Assembly: GCA_031308135.1 (NCBI GenBank)
Contig: JAHLJT010009419.1
Span: 186,807,829 to 186,871,828 of the forward strand
Source: Acheta domesticus
Taxonomy: Eukaryota; Arthropoda; Insecta; Orthoptera; Gryllidae
Direction: 5' to 3'
Length of the DNA stretch: 64,000 bases
The position numbers were made by a program, and so were the translations under genes. Shown here one piece after another: positions 21,796 through 32,856 of this stretch; within the stretch, counting starts at the first letter, position 1; the number at the start of each line of letters is the position of its first letter. The notes beneath the pieces are model-generated. The model saw nothing but the letters and a program-made list of their open reading frames with translations, was not told the origin of the DNA and ran no database searches.

Positions 21796-22332
21796 TGTAA
21801 CGTTTCTAGGTAATGATCTAAAACACAAATATTATTTTAACAAAGACGTTTATTTTGTTTCTTAATGATTCACTAAAAATACTTGATTTATGTACAGATG
21901 GGTCTTCACAGTCTTTGCGTTCGTCACTTGGTTATATCTTTACACTCGCAGGTTATTTCTTTACACATGCCTCGCTTTATCTTGATTATTTATTTTCACT
22001 GTTCCTTCTTTTGCACTGTCGCAAAGCCCGATACACTGACGGGAATCCACTGCGCTGACCACAGTTCACGGCGCTGGCCACAGTTCACGGCGCTGGCCAC
22101 AGTTCACGGCGCTGACCACAGTTCACTGCACCGCTGTTCACCGCGCTCCACACACTTCACAGATCAGCTTCTACTTCAGACTGCCAGCGGCCGCCGGCAG
22201 CGGCGAATTTATACCTGGCTGACACCCGCCAGGACCTTTCCGGAACTTACATCACACTTCTACGCGACCCGCGAATACCCAGAAACCGTCCAGTTTGGGG
22301 GTGTGTCGGTAGATGATGCAATATTCGTTACA
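21796..22332 (-). mobile_element. Solo LTR, 537 bp
   Basis: The ends are TGTAACG (21796) and CGTTACA (22332), the inverted TG...CA termini of an LTR. On the minus strand a U3-like part is followed by TATAAAT (near 22205-22212), a GC-rich leader containing four tandem 19-bp units (GCGCTGGCCACAGTTCACG type, about 22055-22130) and an AATAAA signal at 21849-21854 shortly before the end. There is no internal coding region on either side, so it is read as a solo LTR left by recombination. The flanks (CATAC and GTACA) do not form a clear target duplication. The superfamily is undetermined. Confidence 0.6.
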
Positions 22333-23514
22333 GTACATACATTTATACAGTGTCTGACTACTTATTAAATTTACTACTTATTCAACGTACGAGTTTATTA
22401 ATTAGAACTACATGACTGATGTAGCACAGGAGGACGCCAAAAACGTTTTAAATAGCAAGGGCAACTTCTTGATAAGGTTGCATATTTGCGCTACCACGAA
22501 AAATGTTTTAAATATTTAATATAACCAATGTAAAATATTTTAATAACCAATGTAATCTCACTAAATAACTTCCTTATGCTTATATCAAAATCTCTACCAT
22601 AGGATTCTCTAGAACTTGGTTCGAGGGGTAGAAATATTTACAAAGAAGACTGCAAATTTTAGCAACTCCTGAGCAGCACCTCTCCTTACGAAGATATGCC
22701 ATTCATCTTCAGTGAAGTGCAGATGAGTGGTTATTGCCGTGATAAATTTATATTTTGGCTGGTTGGATTCTCCTTCATAGAATTTTGATTTAGTTAATGA
22801 TTTACACATCAAGATTTCGATCCACTAATAGAAAATTTAATTCACATTCGTATTCTCAGTTCTTAAGAACGTTTCCACTGAGGTGTTGAGAGGCATGAAT
22901 GCGTTGTAGGGTACTTGGTTTCTTTCAAGTTGGTTCCTACAAAGACGTAGAGAATGGTTAAATTTATTCTCTGAGCCAACAAGACAGTAGCAGAGGATCG
23001 AAATTTTAAATAGCGTGGGGAAACAATGGCTTGAGGCCATATGCTTCAAAAACTCTTCAGTTTTGTAACTGAACTCTCTGCATGCTCGACGCTTTGTCCA
23101 TCACAAATTCCAGAAGGACGTTCAGGATTCGAATATCGCTTCCCGGAAGCGAAAAGCTGGCAAACAAATCACATATTTTAGCCGCTTTAAAATATTTTGA
23201 AGTAATTTTATTTTAAACGAAAGAATTCATTTTTGGTGGTCTCTTTAAACGTTTCTTTTGCTGTATCACACAGTTTTAGGCGAAACCGTATATCTGACGT
23301 ATTCTGGAGGGTTTTACCATTAGGGTTGTGTGCTATATGAGGATAGATGACCAGCTTAACATCTGGCCTTAAATACGGAAAAGGGGCAGAGATAGAGCAG
23401 AAAAACTGAGCGGAGATGAGAAGGCGACCTACATAATTTTCACCCAGGCAGTGAGCGGCTTCGATTTAGTCATTTTCCTGGTGTCATTTCTCCGTCAGGA
23501 CTCTAGAGGGATAG
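22333..23514. other. No gene recognised
   Basis: AT-rich to mixed DNA without coding resemblance or terminal repeats. It grades into a purine-rich array at the right edge. Confidence 0.5.
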
Positions 23515-24020
23515 AGTGAGAAATTGAGGTTGAGAGAGATAGTTATTGAGATTGAGAGAGGTTGAAAGAGATTGAAGAAGGTAGAGAGAGAGAGAGTGGG
23601 GGAGGGGAGAGAAATCATTTTCAAAAGAGAGTTTGAGGGAGGGAAAGAGAGGAACTGGGAAAAGGAAAGAGAGAAATAAGGGAAGGGGAGAGAGATTGAG
23701 GGAGGGGGAGAGAGATTGAGGGAGGGGGAGAGAGATTGAGGGAGGGGGAGAGAGATTGAGGGAGGAGAGAGAGATTGAGGGAGGAGGGAGAGAGATTGAG
23801 GGAGGGGGTGAGAGACTGAGGGAGGGGGAGAGAGATTGAGGGAGGGGGAGAGAGATTGGGGGAGGGGGAGAGAAATTGAGGGAGGGGGAGAATGATTGAG
23901 GGAGGGAGAAAAGAAATTGAGGGCGGGTAGAAGGACATTGAGGGAGGGGAGAAAGAGATTGGGGAGGGGGAGGAAGAGATTGAGAAAGGTGGAGAGAAAG
24001 ATTGAGGGAGAGAGATATTC
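23515..24020. repeat. GA-rich minisatellite, unit about 20 bp
   Basis: This is a tandem array of GGGGGAGAGAGATTGAGGGA-type units, most regular at 23690-23900, degenerating on both sides. The minus strand has no stops over 269 codons and would encode Ser/Pro/Leu repeats; that is a by-product of the repeat, not evidence of a gene. The purine/pyrimidine strand asymmetry is complete over long stretches. Confidence 0.85.
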
Positions 24021-24099
24021 ACTTATAGAAATAGAGGGTGAATGGGAGCCAATGTGTGAGAGTGAATCGATGAAAGGGCAGGGAGGAAGGATGTGCGCG

Positions 24100-24400
24100 A
24101 TTGAGAGAGAGGTATGAGATGAGAGCGAGGGGGTGTGCACGTCGCTGTTCCACTGCGTTCGGCTCCGGAAAGAACGTCCTTCGCCACGCCTGTGCGCGCA
24201 CACCGCTCTGGAGCAGCAGCAACGAACTCTGCGCCGCGCAGTCGAGTATCGCGCGCGCTGCGCAAACTTCGTTTCCGGTCGCTGCGGCGCCAATCGGAGC
24301 CCCTAACCTCGTCAGCACTGCGTTGCCCGCGCTGCCGCCTCCGGCCCTGCCCTTCAGCACCTCGCCCCACAACTCTCGAGATCGTCGAGTCTGAATCTCT
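24100..24400. other. CpG-rich block, no supported gene
   Basis: CpG-dense sequence (CGCGCGCTGCGC near 24251) directly follows the GA minisatellite. Four overlapping frames of about 100 codons on both strands give Arg/Ala/Ser-rich translations. None is preferred, and none has a recognisable domain. Confidence 0.4.
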
Positions 24401-25617
24401 GCCCCTTCACTTCCGTCATCGGCATGACTAGAGATTTTTCGATAGTATTGGTATTACTTTAGAATTGGTACTATTGATACAGACTTCCATCTGTGATTTA
24501 ATTCGGGATGTGAGTTCACGTTTCCTCTGTGCCTGTTTTCGTATATCAAATCTTGTATTTAAAGAGTTGCCATAAAGAATAATAAATAAAATGATCGATT
24601 AAATGTAGACAAAATATGAAAACGTTCATTGAAAGTCTTGAAAGTAGATTCTTGACTGTACGGGAGGCACCGCGTCTTAGGTAGTTATCAACATATTGGA
24701 CGATTCGTTTTTTTTTGTTTTTTTTAAATAAAATTCTGGCCCTCAAGAAAATGTGCGCAGATAAATTTCTTTCCCCACACGTCATATACAGTTTTTACTG
24801 TTTTTTTGACAAAATAAATAAAAAAAAAGAAATAGAAGTTTTTAGTAACGTCATTTTTCTTTGAAGAAACGTTCTTAGTGTTAGTGACTTTTACTTTTCT
24901 TTTCCTCTAGTCCCTCTGCCTTTGCAATTACTATTTGATAGGTATCAACACTTTAGAGCAACCAAAAGCCCTTACTACAGGTGCAGTGCTCTTTTCGTCT
25001 TCTTACCTCTTTAATTGTTACATTTATCTCTTGCACGCTTGTTTGGTTGTCTTTTTGTCTATTTCTCAGTTTGTTTTTATGCATGCCTTCTTCTCATTCT
25101 GTTTATCCTAGCGAGGTCATTCCTATCATGTTTGTTCATTTATTAATATGTTTCCCTCTGTCTGCCTACCCTATGATCTTTTCCTATTTTTGCTCTTCAT
25201 GCCATCCTCATTTTCGCCTTATATTTGATTTCTGTTCTCTGGACGGTGTGCAACAGTGGGATTCCAGGATCTGCGTGGAAATCACCGTATGTGACTCAGC
25301 AGGGGCGAAATCCAGTGCGAAACACGAGCATCAAGGCAGTTAACATATCCTTCCCCTCGGAGTCCTCTGGATACATACACCGAGGATCATCGTTTTTAAG
25401 CGTGTATGTGCATCCGTATGGGTACTCTAGCCTCCCTCGTGGCTCCCGTTGTCTCCGCCACTCCAACCTCCTTGTTGCCCCTCATGCCCTTACTGTTCTC
25501 GCTTTCCCGACAGCTCCCTTCTTCTCCCCCTAGCTCTGGCCGCCCCCATCTCGTACGGCACGTCTGTGACGTTGTGGTATGAGTGACGATAAGTTAACAC
25601 CGATATCGGAGTAAAAA
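24401..25617. other. No gene recognised
   Basis: AT-rich at 24400-24950, T/C-rich at 24960-25240, then mixed. Frames of 120 and 102 codons at 24981-25533 overlap in different phases and resemble nothing known; the first is a hydrophobic Phe/Leu/Ser-rich low-complexity translation. Confidence 0.4.
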
Positions 25618-25985
25618 GTCGTATGCCGGAGCAGTACCCTAATAAACAGGCTACGGACAGCGTGCGATCTACCCTTCCCTCTTCCCTGTCCTATCCGTCA
25701 CCCCTTACACCACACTTACACTAATATGCACTACACCATCACACATGCCGAGAGAACGGTCGGAAGCTCAGAGCTTGACTCCGGCTGTAGCGGTGCCCCA
25801 ATGGGGGAGATACCTGGTTAGGGAAACCCCGCTAGCCTACGGAAGGTCAGCGCCGGTTTTCACCATCCAGCGGGCGAAGATCACCGCCACCTTCCGCGAT
25901 AAAACTTGAACCACACATACGAAACAATGACCTTAGCAGTCGTCGCGTCCGGAATCACTAACCAACCAACCGACTAACCATCTAG
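25618..25985 (+). mobile_element. SINE-A copy 5, headless, with full 3' tail
   Basis: In plus orientation it has ATGCCGGAGCAGTACC, then GTGCGATCTACCC, the CACACTTACACTAATATGCAC tract, GGTCGGAAGCTCAGAGCTTG and AGATACCTGGTTAGG, with a tail ending GGAATCACTAACCAACCAAC. The tail shows that the family extends well past the usual break near the GGTGCCC block. The tRNA-like head is missing. It directly precedes the largest CpG-rich block. Confidence 0.7.
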
Positions 25986-25999
25986 CCACCTCGTGTCTG

Positions 26000-26725
26000 T
26001 GCCCACCACCCTCCCCTCCCGCCGCGGCCTAGATCAGCTCCCGCCACCATGTGGCCTTCCCTTCCCCACCACTTCCTCCCCAGCCTTCTTGTTCACACCG
26101 CGAGCTGCTCTTATGCTGCTCAGGCGGGGGCGGCGCCGGCGACACGGGACACTTCGCGGACGCTGCACCTGAGGGCAGCCCGCCCGGCTCCGCCCACCGC
26201 GTCCTTTTAGTGCAGACGCGCGCCGCGTTGCGCGGGTGGCTTTGAGAGCGGCCGGGGAATAGATTATTCCCCCGCGAAGACGCCATCCCTCCCCGCCCCC
26301 GCCGCCCTCCCGCCGTCCGTCCTCGCGTCCGCTCCTTGTTTCCTCTTTCGCGGGTGGGCGGGGGGGCGAGCGCGCCCGCCACAAAGAGCTTTTATACGTG
26401 CGCTTCACAATCGATACGGCTTGAAACCAATTGCTCCCCCAACTGCGTAGAAATGCGGCCGCATCCTTCAGGCGCTCGCCTCCAGTTTTTAAGGCGATAT
26501 TTCTCGTGGCGCCCCTCTCGCCGCCGCCCGCGCGGCACCCTGCGCTCACCGGGGCGGGCAGTGGAGGGGAGGCGGGGGCGAGCGTCCCCGGCGAAGACAG
26601 CCTGTCGCCCGCTGCTCGCCTCGTAAAAGTTGGCGGCGGCGGCGGCGGCGAGGGCGCCCCGGCAGGCAACAGGGGGTGGCGGACAGTGGGTCGAGGACGA
26701 GTTCGGGTGGACGGGTGCGGTGGAC
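26000..26725. other. Largest CpG-rich block, flanked by SINE-A and SINE-B
   Basis: About 700 bp of dense CpG with CCGCCG, GCGCGC and GGCGGC words and a GGC trinucleotide run at 26631-26650. A 211-codon minus-strand frame covers it, but frames of 60-117 codons are open in other phases too and all are Pro/Arg/Gly/Ala-rich. I call no gene. It has the look of a CpG island and could mark a transcription start with exons outside the window. Confidence 0.45.
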
Positions 26726-26747
26726 CACCTACGTGTTTTTGTTAGTT

Positions 26748-27020
26748 AATGCCTTGTTGTTTTACGTGGCGAGACTCGGGCCATCAGGCACGCTCCTCCG
26801 TCTGACCACGCAAATTTCGCTACGCTCCTTTCACTATCTAGCGGAAAAAGGAGGTATTACTCGGGCGACGAAATTTCGCTTGGTGGATTCTTTTAGGCTT
26901 GAAGTTCTTTTACAAGCTGTAAATCTACAACATGGGACAGCCAGTTTCACTTCCCCTCCGAAGGAAGGCGTAGGAAAATTTTTTTCGCCCTTAAAAATCC
27001 ACGGCTTTGATCGGGTTTGA
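26748..27020 (-). mobile_element. SINE-B copy 2, head truncated
   Basis: It matches 2921-3195. Shared blocks are TTTTACGTGGCGAGACTC, CAAATTTCGCTACGCTCC, CGGGCGACGAAA, ACATGGGACAGCC, CTTCCCCTCCGAAGGAAGGC and CGCCCTTAAAAATC. Similarity ends inside the B-box (CGGGTTTGAAC), so the A-box part is lost. No target duplication is visible. Confidence 0.75.
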
Positions 27021-27127
27021 ACAGTTTGAAGTTGGATACAAAAATTTGATACGCTGTTATACTACCGAAGCTCAGCTTTTCGTGATCTCATACCTGCCAC
27101 AAAGTATTCTCCCTAAGTCCCCCTTGT

Positions 27128-27395
27128 GTAGCTTATGGACAGTGTGCTAACTTACGTGAGGTGGCCTCTTGTTTGATTATCGGTCGGGCAAAAATAAAGT
27201 TGTAGCTTTCTAATACAAATCGTCTCAGTTTCTGTGACGAAAGAAGCGCTAGCAGCCCAAAAATTCTAGATGTAGAGTTGGAATTGCGACATGCTCACCA
27301 CACGTCTTCCTCATTCCTAGGCCCATATCTGGGAACACTGCTAGCTAGGCAAAAGTTGGATTAATCTGATGCTAAAATGCCATAAAATGCCATCC
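27128..27395 (+). mobile_element. SINE-C copy 2
   Basis: It aligns with 62335-62605. Shared blocks are a GTCGGGCAAAAAT or GTCGAGACAAAAAT junction, GTTGTAGCT, ATCGTCTCAGTTTC, GTGACGAA and a TGCTCACCACACGTCT or TGTTCACCACATGTCT block. The head region is too eroded to show clear promoter boxes; copy 1 preserves them better. Confidence 0.55.
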
Positions 27396-29524
27396 TCTCA
27401 TTAGATGACTTTTATGTAAGGGAGTGGGCAGCAATGTGTTTTTTAATGAAACGAATGCTATTTTGAAACACACTCCACATTGCCACCACGTTCTCCTTTT
27501 TTTCTGGCTCTGACACGCTTTTCTTCTGGCTCAATTCTAAAATTCAATAAGTCAAACGATTTTATTCTTATATTTGTGTATGTGTATGAGAAACGGTGTT
27601 TATAGATCTTTCATAATCTCTCGCTCCAACATTTTTTTTGTTTTTAGCGTCTTTTATCTTCAATGGACCACTTTCCCTCAATGTTAAAGTCTCTCTCTTT
27701 TAACTGCCACGTGGCTGGTTGGCAGTCCAGAAACTCCTAATTCCTTCTTGTAAGACTGGTCCTGGGCAAGTGTATGTAGGATAGTTTGCCATTGCTTTAC
27801 CTAGGAGCACTAGTGCGCCAATTTTGATGTTTGATTTGAATACCTAAATAGCGCAGGACTAGATACAATATTCGCAATCTTATCCAGTAGTTCAAATAGA
27901 AACTCTGATTGGCGCTAAATTGATAGAGGATTTCATTTTGTCAAGTGCCTTTCCTGGGATCTGTTGTACACGCCGACAAGCGTTCGCATGCATGCCGTCG
28001 ACTTTTGGCACCTCAAAACTGCCCCTTCTTTGAGCGGGTTTGAGACCGCGAACTTAGAATCAGTAGCTCGGCATGATAATGTAGTACCAGATGTTTAATG
28101 ATTTACCATTATTATAACCCTCAATACAGGAATTTCGGACTTACGAACTGACAATATTTAGAAAGTGTAAGGGCCCATTTTCATATGATCGGTAATTACG
28201 AGAAATCAAAACACGGAATATCATGAAATATCCTACGGTTCAATGAATCGTTTGAGTTTCTAAGATCACGAGAATAATGTAAATGAGATCCGTTAATTCA
28301 ATGTTGAGTAATTCCATGAAGCGTTTCCTCTTGAAACGTATCGATTCTAAGGTTCAAATTATTTATCTCACACGTCCTAACTTTAACATTCGGAATATTG
28401 AGATCCGAATGTTGTAGGTTTAAAAGAAAATCACTCTTCCTGAACTCAAAAACATTACAAATTACTGAATTCAATATTCAAAATACTGCAAGAGTGAGAC
28501 TGACTTTCAGTTGATAATGAATATACACCCTCTTGCATTTTTGCAGTCGCTACGATGTAAAAGAGAGAAACGTACAATATTTTAATATTGAAGAAGATTG
28601 TTTCATTTAAGTTAAAGGAAGTTTAAGACAAAAAATGATTCATAAAAAGAATGCAGACCAACTGACTTAAAAGTAAGAAACAAAACCGTTGATGGATAGA
28701 GCGAATTAAGAGAGAGGAAACGTTCGGTAAGTCGTGAATGTGTTAACGAGGTGAATGTCGAAGTGGATCAAAGTGCTACCCAAATTATATTAATGGTTCA
28801 ATATTAATAAGTCCACTTTCGATAAACGAGTTCTAAAAATTTGAACAATTAATTTTTTTTACTGGTACATTACGGCTTATTACTGCCTTCGAAACGCTGC
28901 TCGACATTCACTGCATAACTTACCTTGATAGAAAGAATCGTAGTTACGAGGGAAATATGAAAACAGTTGTATGATGCTATGTGTTCTGTTATGAGGGTAA
29001 TTATGAGAGGAAATTATGAAAGGAATAATGGGAGGGAAATATGAAAAGGTCAGGTTAACATCTAGTTAATTAGTAAATAAGTAAATTTGAATCAATAAAA
29101 TTTGGTAAAAATAAAATTATATATGTAGCACGGCCATTTACTGGTTTTAATGATGTCGTGTGACAAAAAGCCCTGCGAACCAATGGCCGTCGGGCATTTT
29201 GTCGTTGCTCGAGCATTAGAATCCTTATGACGCCCGCATAAATAACTATAAATTCAAAAGATTTCGAATACAATGCCCCAGGAAAATCTCTCCGCACCAA
29301 GCTGAATCAGGGCCTCCTATTAAAAATTACAGTTATGTTGGTAACAAGCAGATCACTAGGAAAACAAATGAAGGCGACAACACTTCTAACGTCTAATATG
29401 ATTGTGGTGAGTACCCAACATACGTTTTCTTTTGTGACAAGCTGCAGCTCCTGCTAGCAACATACTTTCTGTTGCAAGCACTCTCACCAGCACGCGCCAC
29501 TGCGGAAAGACTTCCATGGTGCGC
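27396..29524. other. No gene; possible tRNA-like relic near 28045
   Basis: Mostly AT-rich unique sequence. On the minus strand at 28020-28080 a B-box-like GGTCTCAAACCC with a preceding GCCGAGCTACTG may be an eroded SINE head. The 28940-29045 part has loose repeats of GAGGGAAATATGAAA-like words. Confidence 0.35.
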
Positions 29525-29528
29525 TATA

Positions 29529-30080
29529 CAGAGTGTCCGGAGAGGAAACGTCGAAACTTCGAAAATAAGCTCTAAAGACATTTCTAAGTATATTTTGTCT
29601 AATAAACTACGTGGATATTCCGAATGGTTGGGCCGCAATTAGCACTCAAAATTTGGTTTGAAAAAATGATTTCGAGGCAAAAATTTGCATTATGGAAGCA
29701 TAGAAACACTCCAGAAACATGTAAATTGTTTATTATTTACAAAAGAAATTAGTATATTTGCTCAGACAGAAAAATTAAGCAAGAAATTAAAAAAACAGTC
29801 GAATTGTGTAAATTGGGTGCATTTTTATTTCTCGCTTAATTTTTCTTTCTGAACAAATATATTAATTTCTTTTGTAAATAAACAATTTATGTTTCTGACG
29901 TGTTTCTATGCTTCTATAATGCAAATTTTTGCCTATAAGTCAATTTTTCAAACCAACTTTTGAGTGCTTATTGCAGCCCAACCATTCGGAATATCCCCGT
30001 AGTTTATTAGACAAAGTATGCTTAGAATTGTCTTAAGAGCTTATTTGGGAAGTTTAGACGTTTCCTCCCCGGACACTCTG
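29529..30080. mobile_element. Foldback (long-hairpin) DNA element, 552 bp
   Basis: The left arm (29529 to about 29790) and the right arm (about 29820-30080) are reverse complements along nearly their whole length, at roughly 90 percent identity by eye. The spacer is about 40 bp. The outer ends are CAGAGTGTCCGG and CCGGACACTCTG, each flanked by TATA (29525-29528 and 30081-30084), consistent with a TA or TATA target duplication. There is no transposase. The structure fits a palindromic MITE; a transcript across it would fold into a duplex of about 250 bp. Confidence 0.85.
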
Positions 30081-30084
30081 TATA

Positions 30085-31479
30085 TCCGTCTCCTTGAAGG
30101 CCTGGAGTCGGCCTTTCGATCTCTTGTTCCGTGGATGCGGCGCACAGTCGGCGCCCTCCGGACCCCCGCTGCAATTTGATGTGCTCGCGCTGTGAAAGCC
30201 GCCCTGATGGCCGCGCGGATATTTTAATGCGTAATCTGCACCGATGGAGTGGAAGAGAAGAGGAGCCATGTCGGATTACAGTAATTAGCGAGGACTTCTA
30301 CTGACGACTTGGAGCATGAACTACGTTCGCTTCTGGACTGCGTATGCTCTCGTCTGCGACCCTAATCACGATTGTTATTGAGTTAGTTGTTAGTACGAAC
30401 AGAATTGTTCAACTTGAGTTAGTTGTTGCATTTTCAGTTGGCAGATGTAGAGCCATGTTTACTGAAAACGTTGTTTTCGAGTATCATACTCATTGCTTTC
30501 TTTTTCTCGTAGATTACAATGAATTTCGAACAGTAGAGTTGATGCGTTTCCAATTTTTTTATATGAAACTGTAATTTTTATTCTTTCCTTATATTTGTAT
30601 AACCGTTATTATTTTATACTCTTGTATTTTAATATAATACTGATTTATTTATGATCTCATTTCTTCTGTGCATTAATGCCTTGAAAATAGTTAAAACGTA
30701 CGTAAAATTGTTCTAAATGTATCATGCTTGTGTGCTTCAGGTATTCAAATCTTCATACTACAAATCTCATGCTCTAACGTTAACTCTGTATGTTGATGAA
30801 CGTTACAAAGTTCTGTGAATGTCTTTTATCTGAAAAACGTTTTTCTACCGTAATTCGCACTGATTCACTAATGTATCTCCTTGATAAGTGATAGATTCCA
30901 TGATTTGAACGAACATATTATAATTATTCTTCCTCTAAGATTCTGAATATTTAAGTTTAATTTTTACAGGATGTTACGTAAAACAGTGCACAAACTCACA
31001 AGAGGATGATATACATAGGTATAGGAGGCCGGGGATTGCCATTAAGCTACATGAAAAACTAGCACCATATTTTTTACCGTTCCTTACTACAATAGTGAAG
31101 AAAATTTTGAAGAAAAATATTTGGAGCGGTTTTTGAAAAATCGTCCAGTACAGTCGTCAAGAGAGCGAGCCACCTGAAATAAAAGCTGAATGAAACATTT
31201 ACACGAAACTGACTTAAAAACGTTTATGATACTACAAACCTCGATATTACAAACATCAAAAAGCGAATCTTCTCGATATTTCAAATTTATTCACTCCCCT
31301 TTCGTGAGAATAACCCGAAAACGAGAAAGACGAAACTCTCCTGTAACTCGCACTTTTCCTGATTCCCGATTAAGGACGACGAGCTTCCACCGTACTGAAA
31401 TCGAGAGCATATTTTCCCAAAGAAACAAGGAAGTGCAGCTAGTCGCCCTGTTCTGCTTAAAACGTCACAAGAGAAAGAG
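30085..31479. other. No gene; GC-balanced unique segment at 30090-30270
   Basis: 30090-30270 is non-repetitive and keeps CpGs, unlike its AT-rich surroundings, so it is a candidate for conserved non-coding DNA. The rest is AT-rich. A motif of about 30 bp (ACTAGCACCATATTTTTTAC and following bases) at 31058-31090 recurs at 56145-56177. Confidence 0.35.
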
Positions 31480-31740
31480 CCTTCAACCCAGATCAGGCGG
31501 GGAGCAAGACGTGTATCCGTCTTGGGATCGCGGCTGGCGCGAAGGGCGCATTCCTCGTCAGCAGAAAGCGCGGACGGCGATCGTAAACCGCCCAGAAGAA
31601 GCAAGGTGCCGCCCCGCGCCGCCAGCGCCGCCTGGGGGAAGCGGCAGCCCCGGGCGTTAACGGGTGCCTCGTGCGCCGCCCTGCTCCGCCACGCCCCCCG
31701 CGCCGCGCCGCGCCGCGCCGCGCCACACAGGCGGAAATAA
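31480..31740. other. CpG-rich block, no supported gene
   Basis: Dense CpG with tandem CGCCGCGC words at 31697-31723. Frames are open in several phases on both strands (72-156 codons), all Arg/Ala/Pro-rich. No gene is called. Confidence 0.4.
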
Positions 31741-31879
31741 CAGCAGCGAAGTCCGGGGGCGCACTGGGCCGAAAGACGTAGAATCTGGGAATAACATATA
31801 AAATAAAGAAATAAATTAAAATATATAAATAAATGAAATGGGACGTAATTAAGAAATATATGTATACAAAAGTGGATTT

Positions 31880-31892
31880 CTTATATATATAT

Positions 31893-31923
<31 letters not shown>
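31880..31923. repeat. (TA)n microsatellite
   Basis: About 20 TA units with one interruption. Confidence 0.9.
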
Positions 31924-32538
31924 CAAAGAGCTAAACTTCGACACCGTGAGGCCAATCTCCATGAAAGTTGGCACTTCTACATGTTTTTTCATCGAGAAGG
32001 TTAATGTGCTGTTAAATCTGTTGTAACTCCACTACATGGCGCTGTAGAACAAAACTAAATATTTACGTCAAATGCAACCCGCAACGCATTCGGTAGGATT
32101 TTCAATCTATATCGTTAAATAACTCCTAAACAATGCGTTCTATGGCCATAAATACTAAAACTTTGAGACCGAAGGCCTCAAAGAAACGTTTCTCACACCG
32201 TAATCTATAGGATGAAACCTTCTTGAAAATTCTATTACATTTTGGCTGGTCCGGCGCTTCCCGATATTACCTCATCTGTTCAGAAATGTGAAGAATCTAC
32301 ATTAAATGTAAGGAGAGGGACAGAGACACAGAGACTGAGGGAGTGAGGGAGGAAGAGACATTGAGAGGGTGATGGGAGGGGAAAGAGGGAGATTAAGAGC
32401 AGAACAGCGTCCGCCGGATTTTCCAAGTTAAATATAAATAGAAACATACAAAAAATAATGAATCACTAATCTTGGTGGATAACGCAGAAATCTTATGGGA
32501 ATACGTATGGAAAGGTAAAAATATTACTTCCTTTTACA
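31924..32538. other. Unclassified DNA, no gene
   Basis: The part at 31925-32260 contains phrases such as CCATGAAAGTTGGCAC and CTATGGCCATAAATAC that have the feel of an old dispersed repeat, but there is no second copy in this window. 32310-32400 is purine-rich. Confidence 0.35.
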
Positions 32539-32856
32539 CAGGCGTATCTAGGGTATGGCAGATATAGTACGTGCCGTGAGCGCCACTCACAAGGGCGCTA
32601 TTTAGCATTCGACATTTAGAAAAAAGTTAAATGAATTATTTTCCCTTTGTAGAATTTACACAAAATATTAATTAAAATAAACAGTCAATTTGTGTCGAGA
32701 TAAAATGTTTATGAAACTTCTTTTAAAATAATCAGAATCTTATCTACACTGGTGTATACCCCCTAAAACAAATAACAACAAGCCTAATTTGAGAACCCTG
32801 ACAGGGCGCAAATTCTATGCTTGCTGTAGACACTTGAATATTTAGATACGCCTCTG
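32539..32856. mobile_element. hAT-like MITE, 318 bp
   Basis: The left end CAGGCGTATCTA and the right end TAGATACGCCTCTG are near-perfect terminal inverted repeats (the left one lacks two bases). Subterminal words are also inverted: AAGGGCGCTATTTAGCAT on the left and AGGGCGCAAATTCTATGC on the right. A CAG-starting terminus with GGCGTATCTA is typical of hAT-type MITEs. No clear 8-bp duplication remains. It is non-coding. Confidence 0.6.

Noticed and set aside
23484..24293. 269-codon minus-strand Ser/Pro/Leu-rich frame
   Set aside because: It coincides with the GA-rich minisatellite and continues into a CpG block. Repeat artefact.
26034..26669. 211-codon minus-strand frame in the largest CpG-rich block
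   Set aside because: Pro/Gly/Arg/Ala-rich, with competing frames in other phases and no recognisable motif. A CpG island without a called exon is the safer reading.
29529..30080. Assembly-generated palindrome
   Set aside because: The arms differ at roughly one position in ten and have clean transposon-like termini with TATA flanks, which an assembly artefact would not give.
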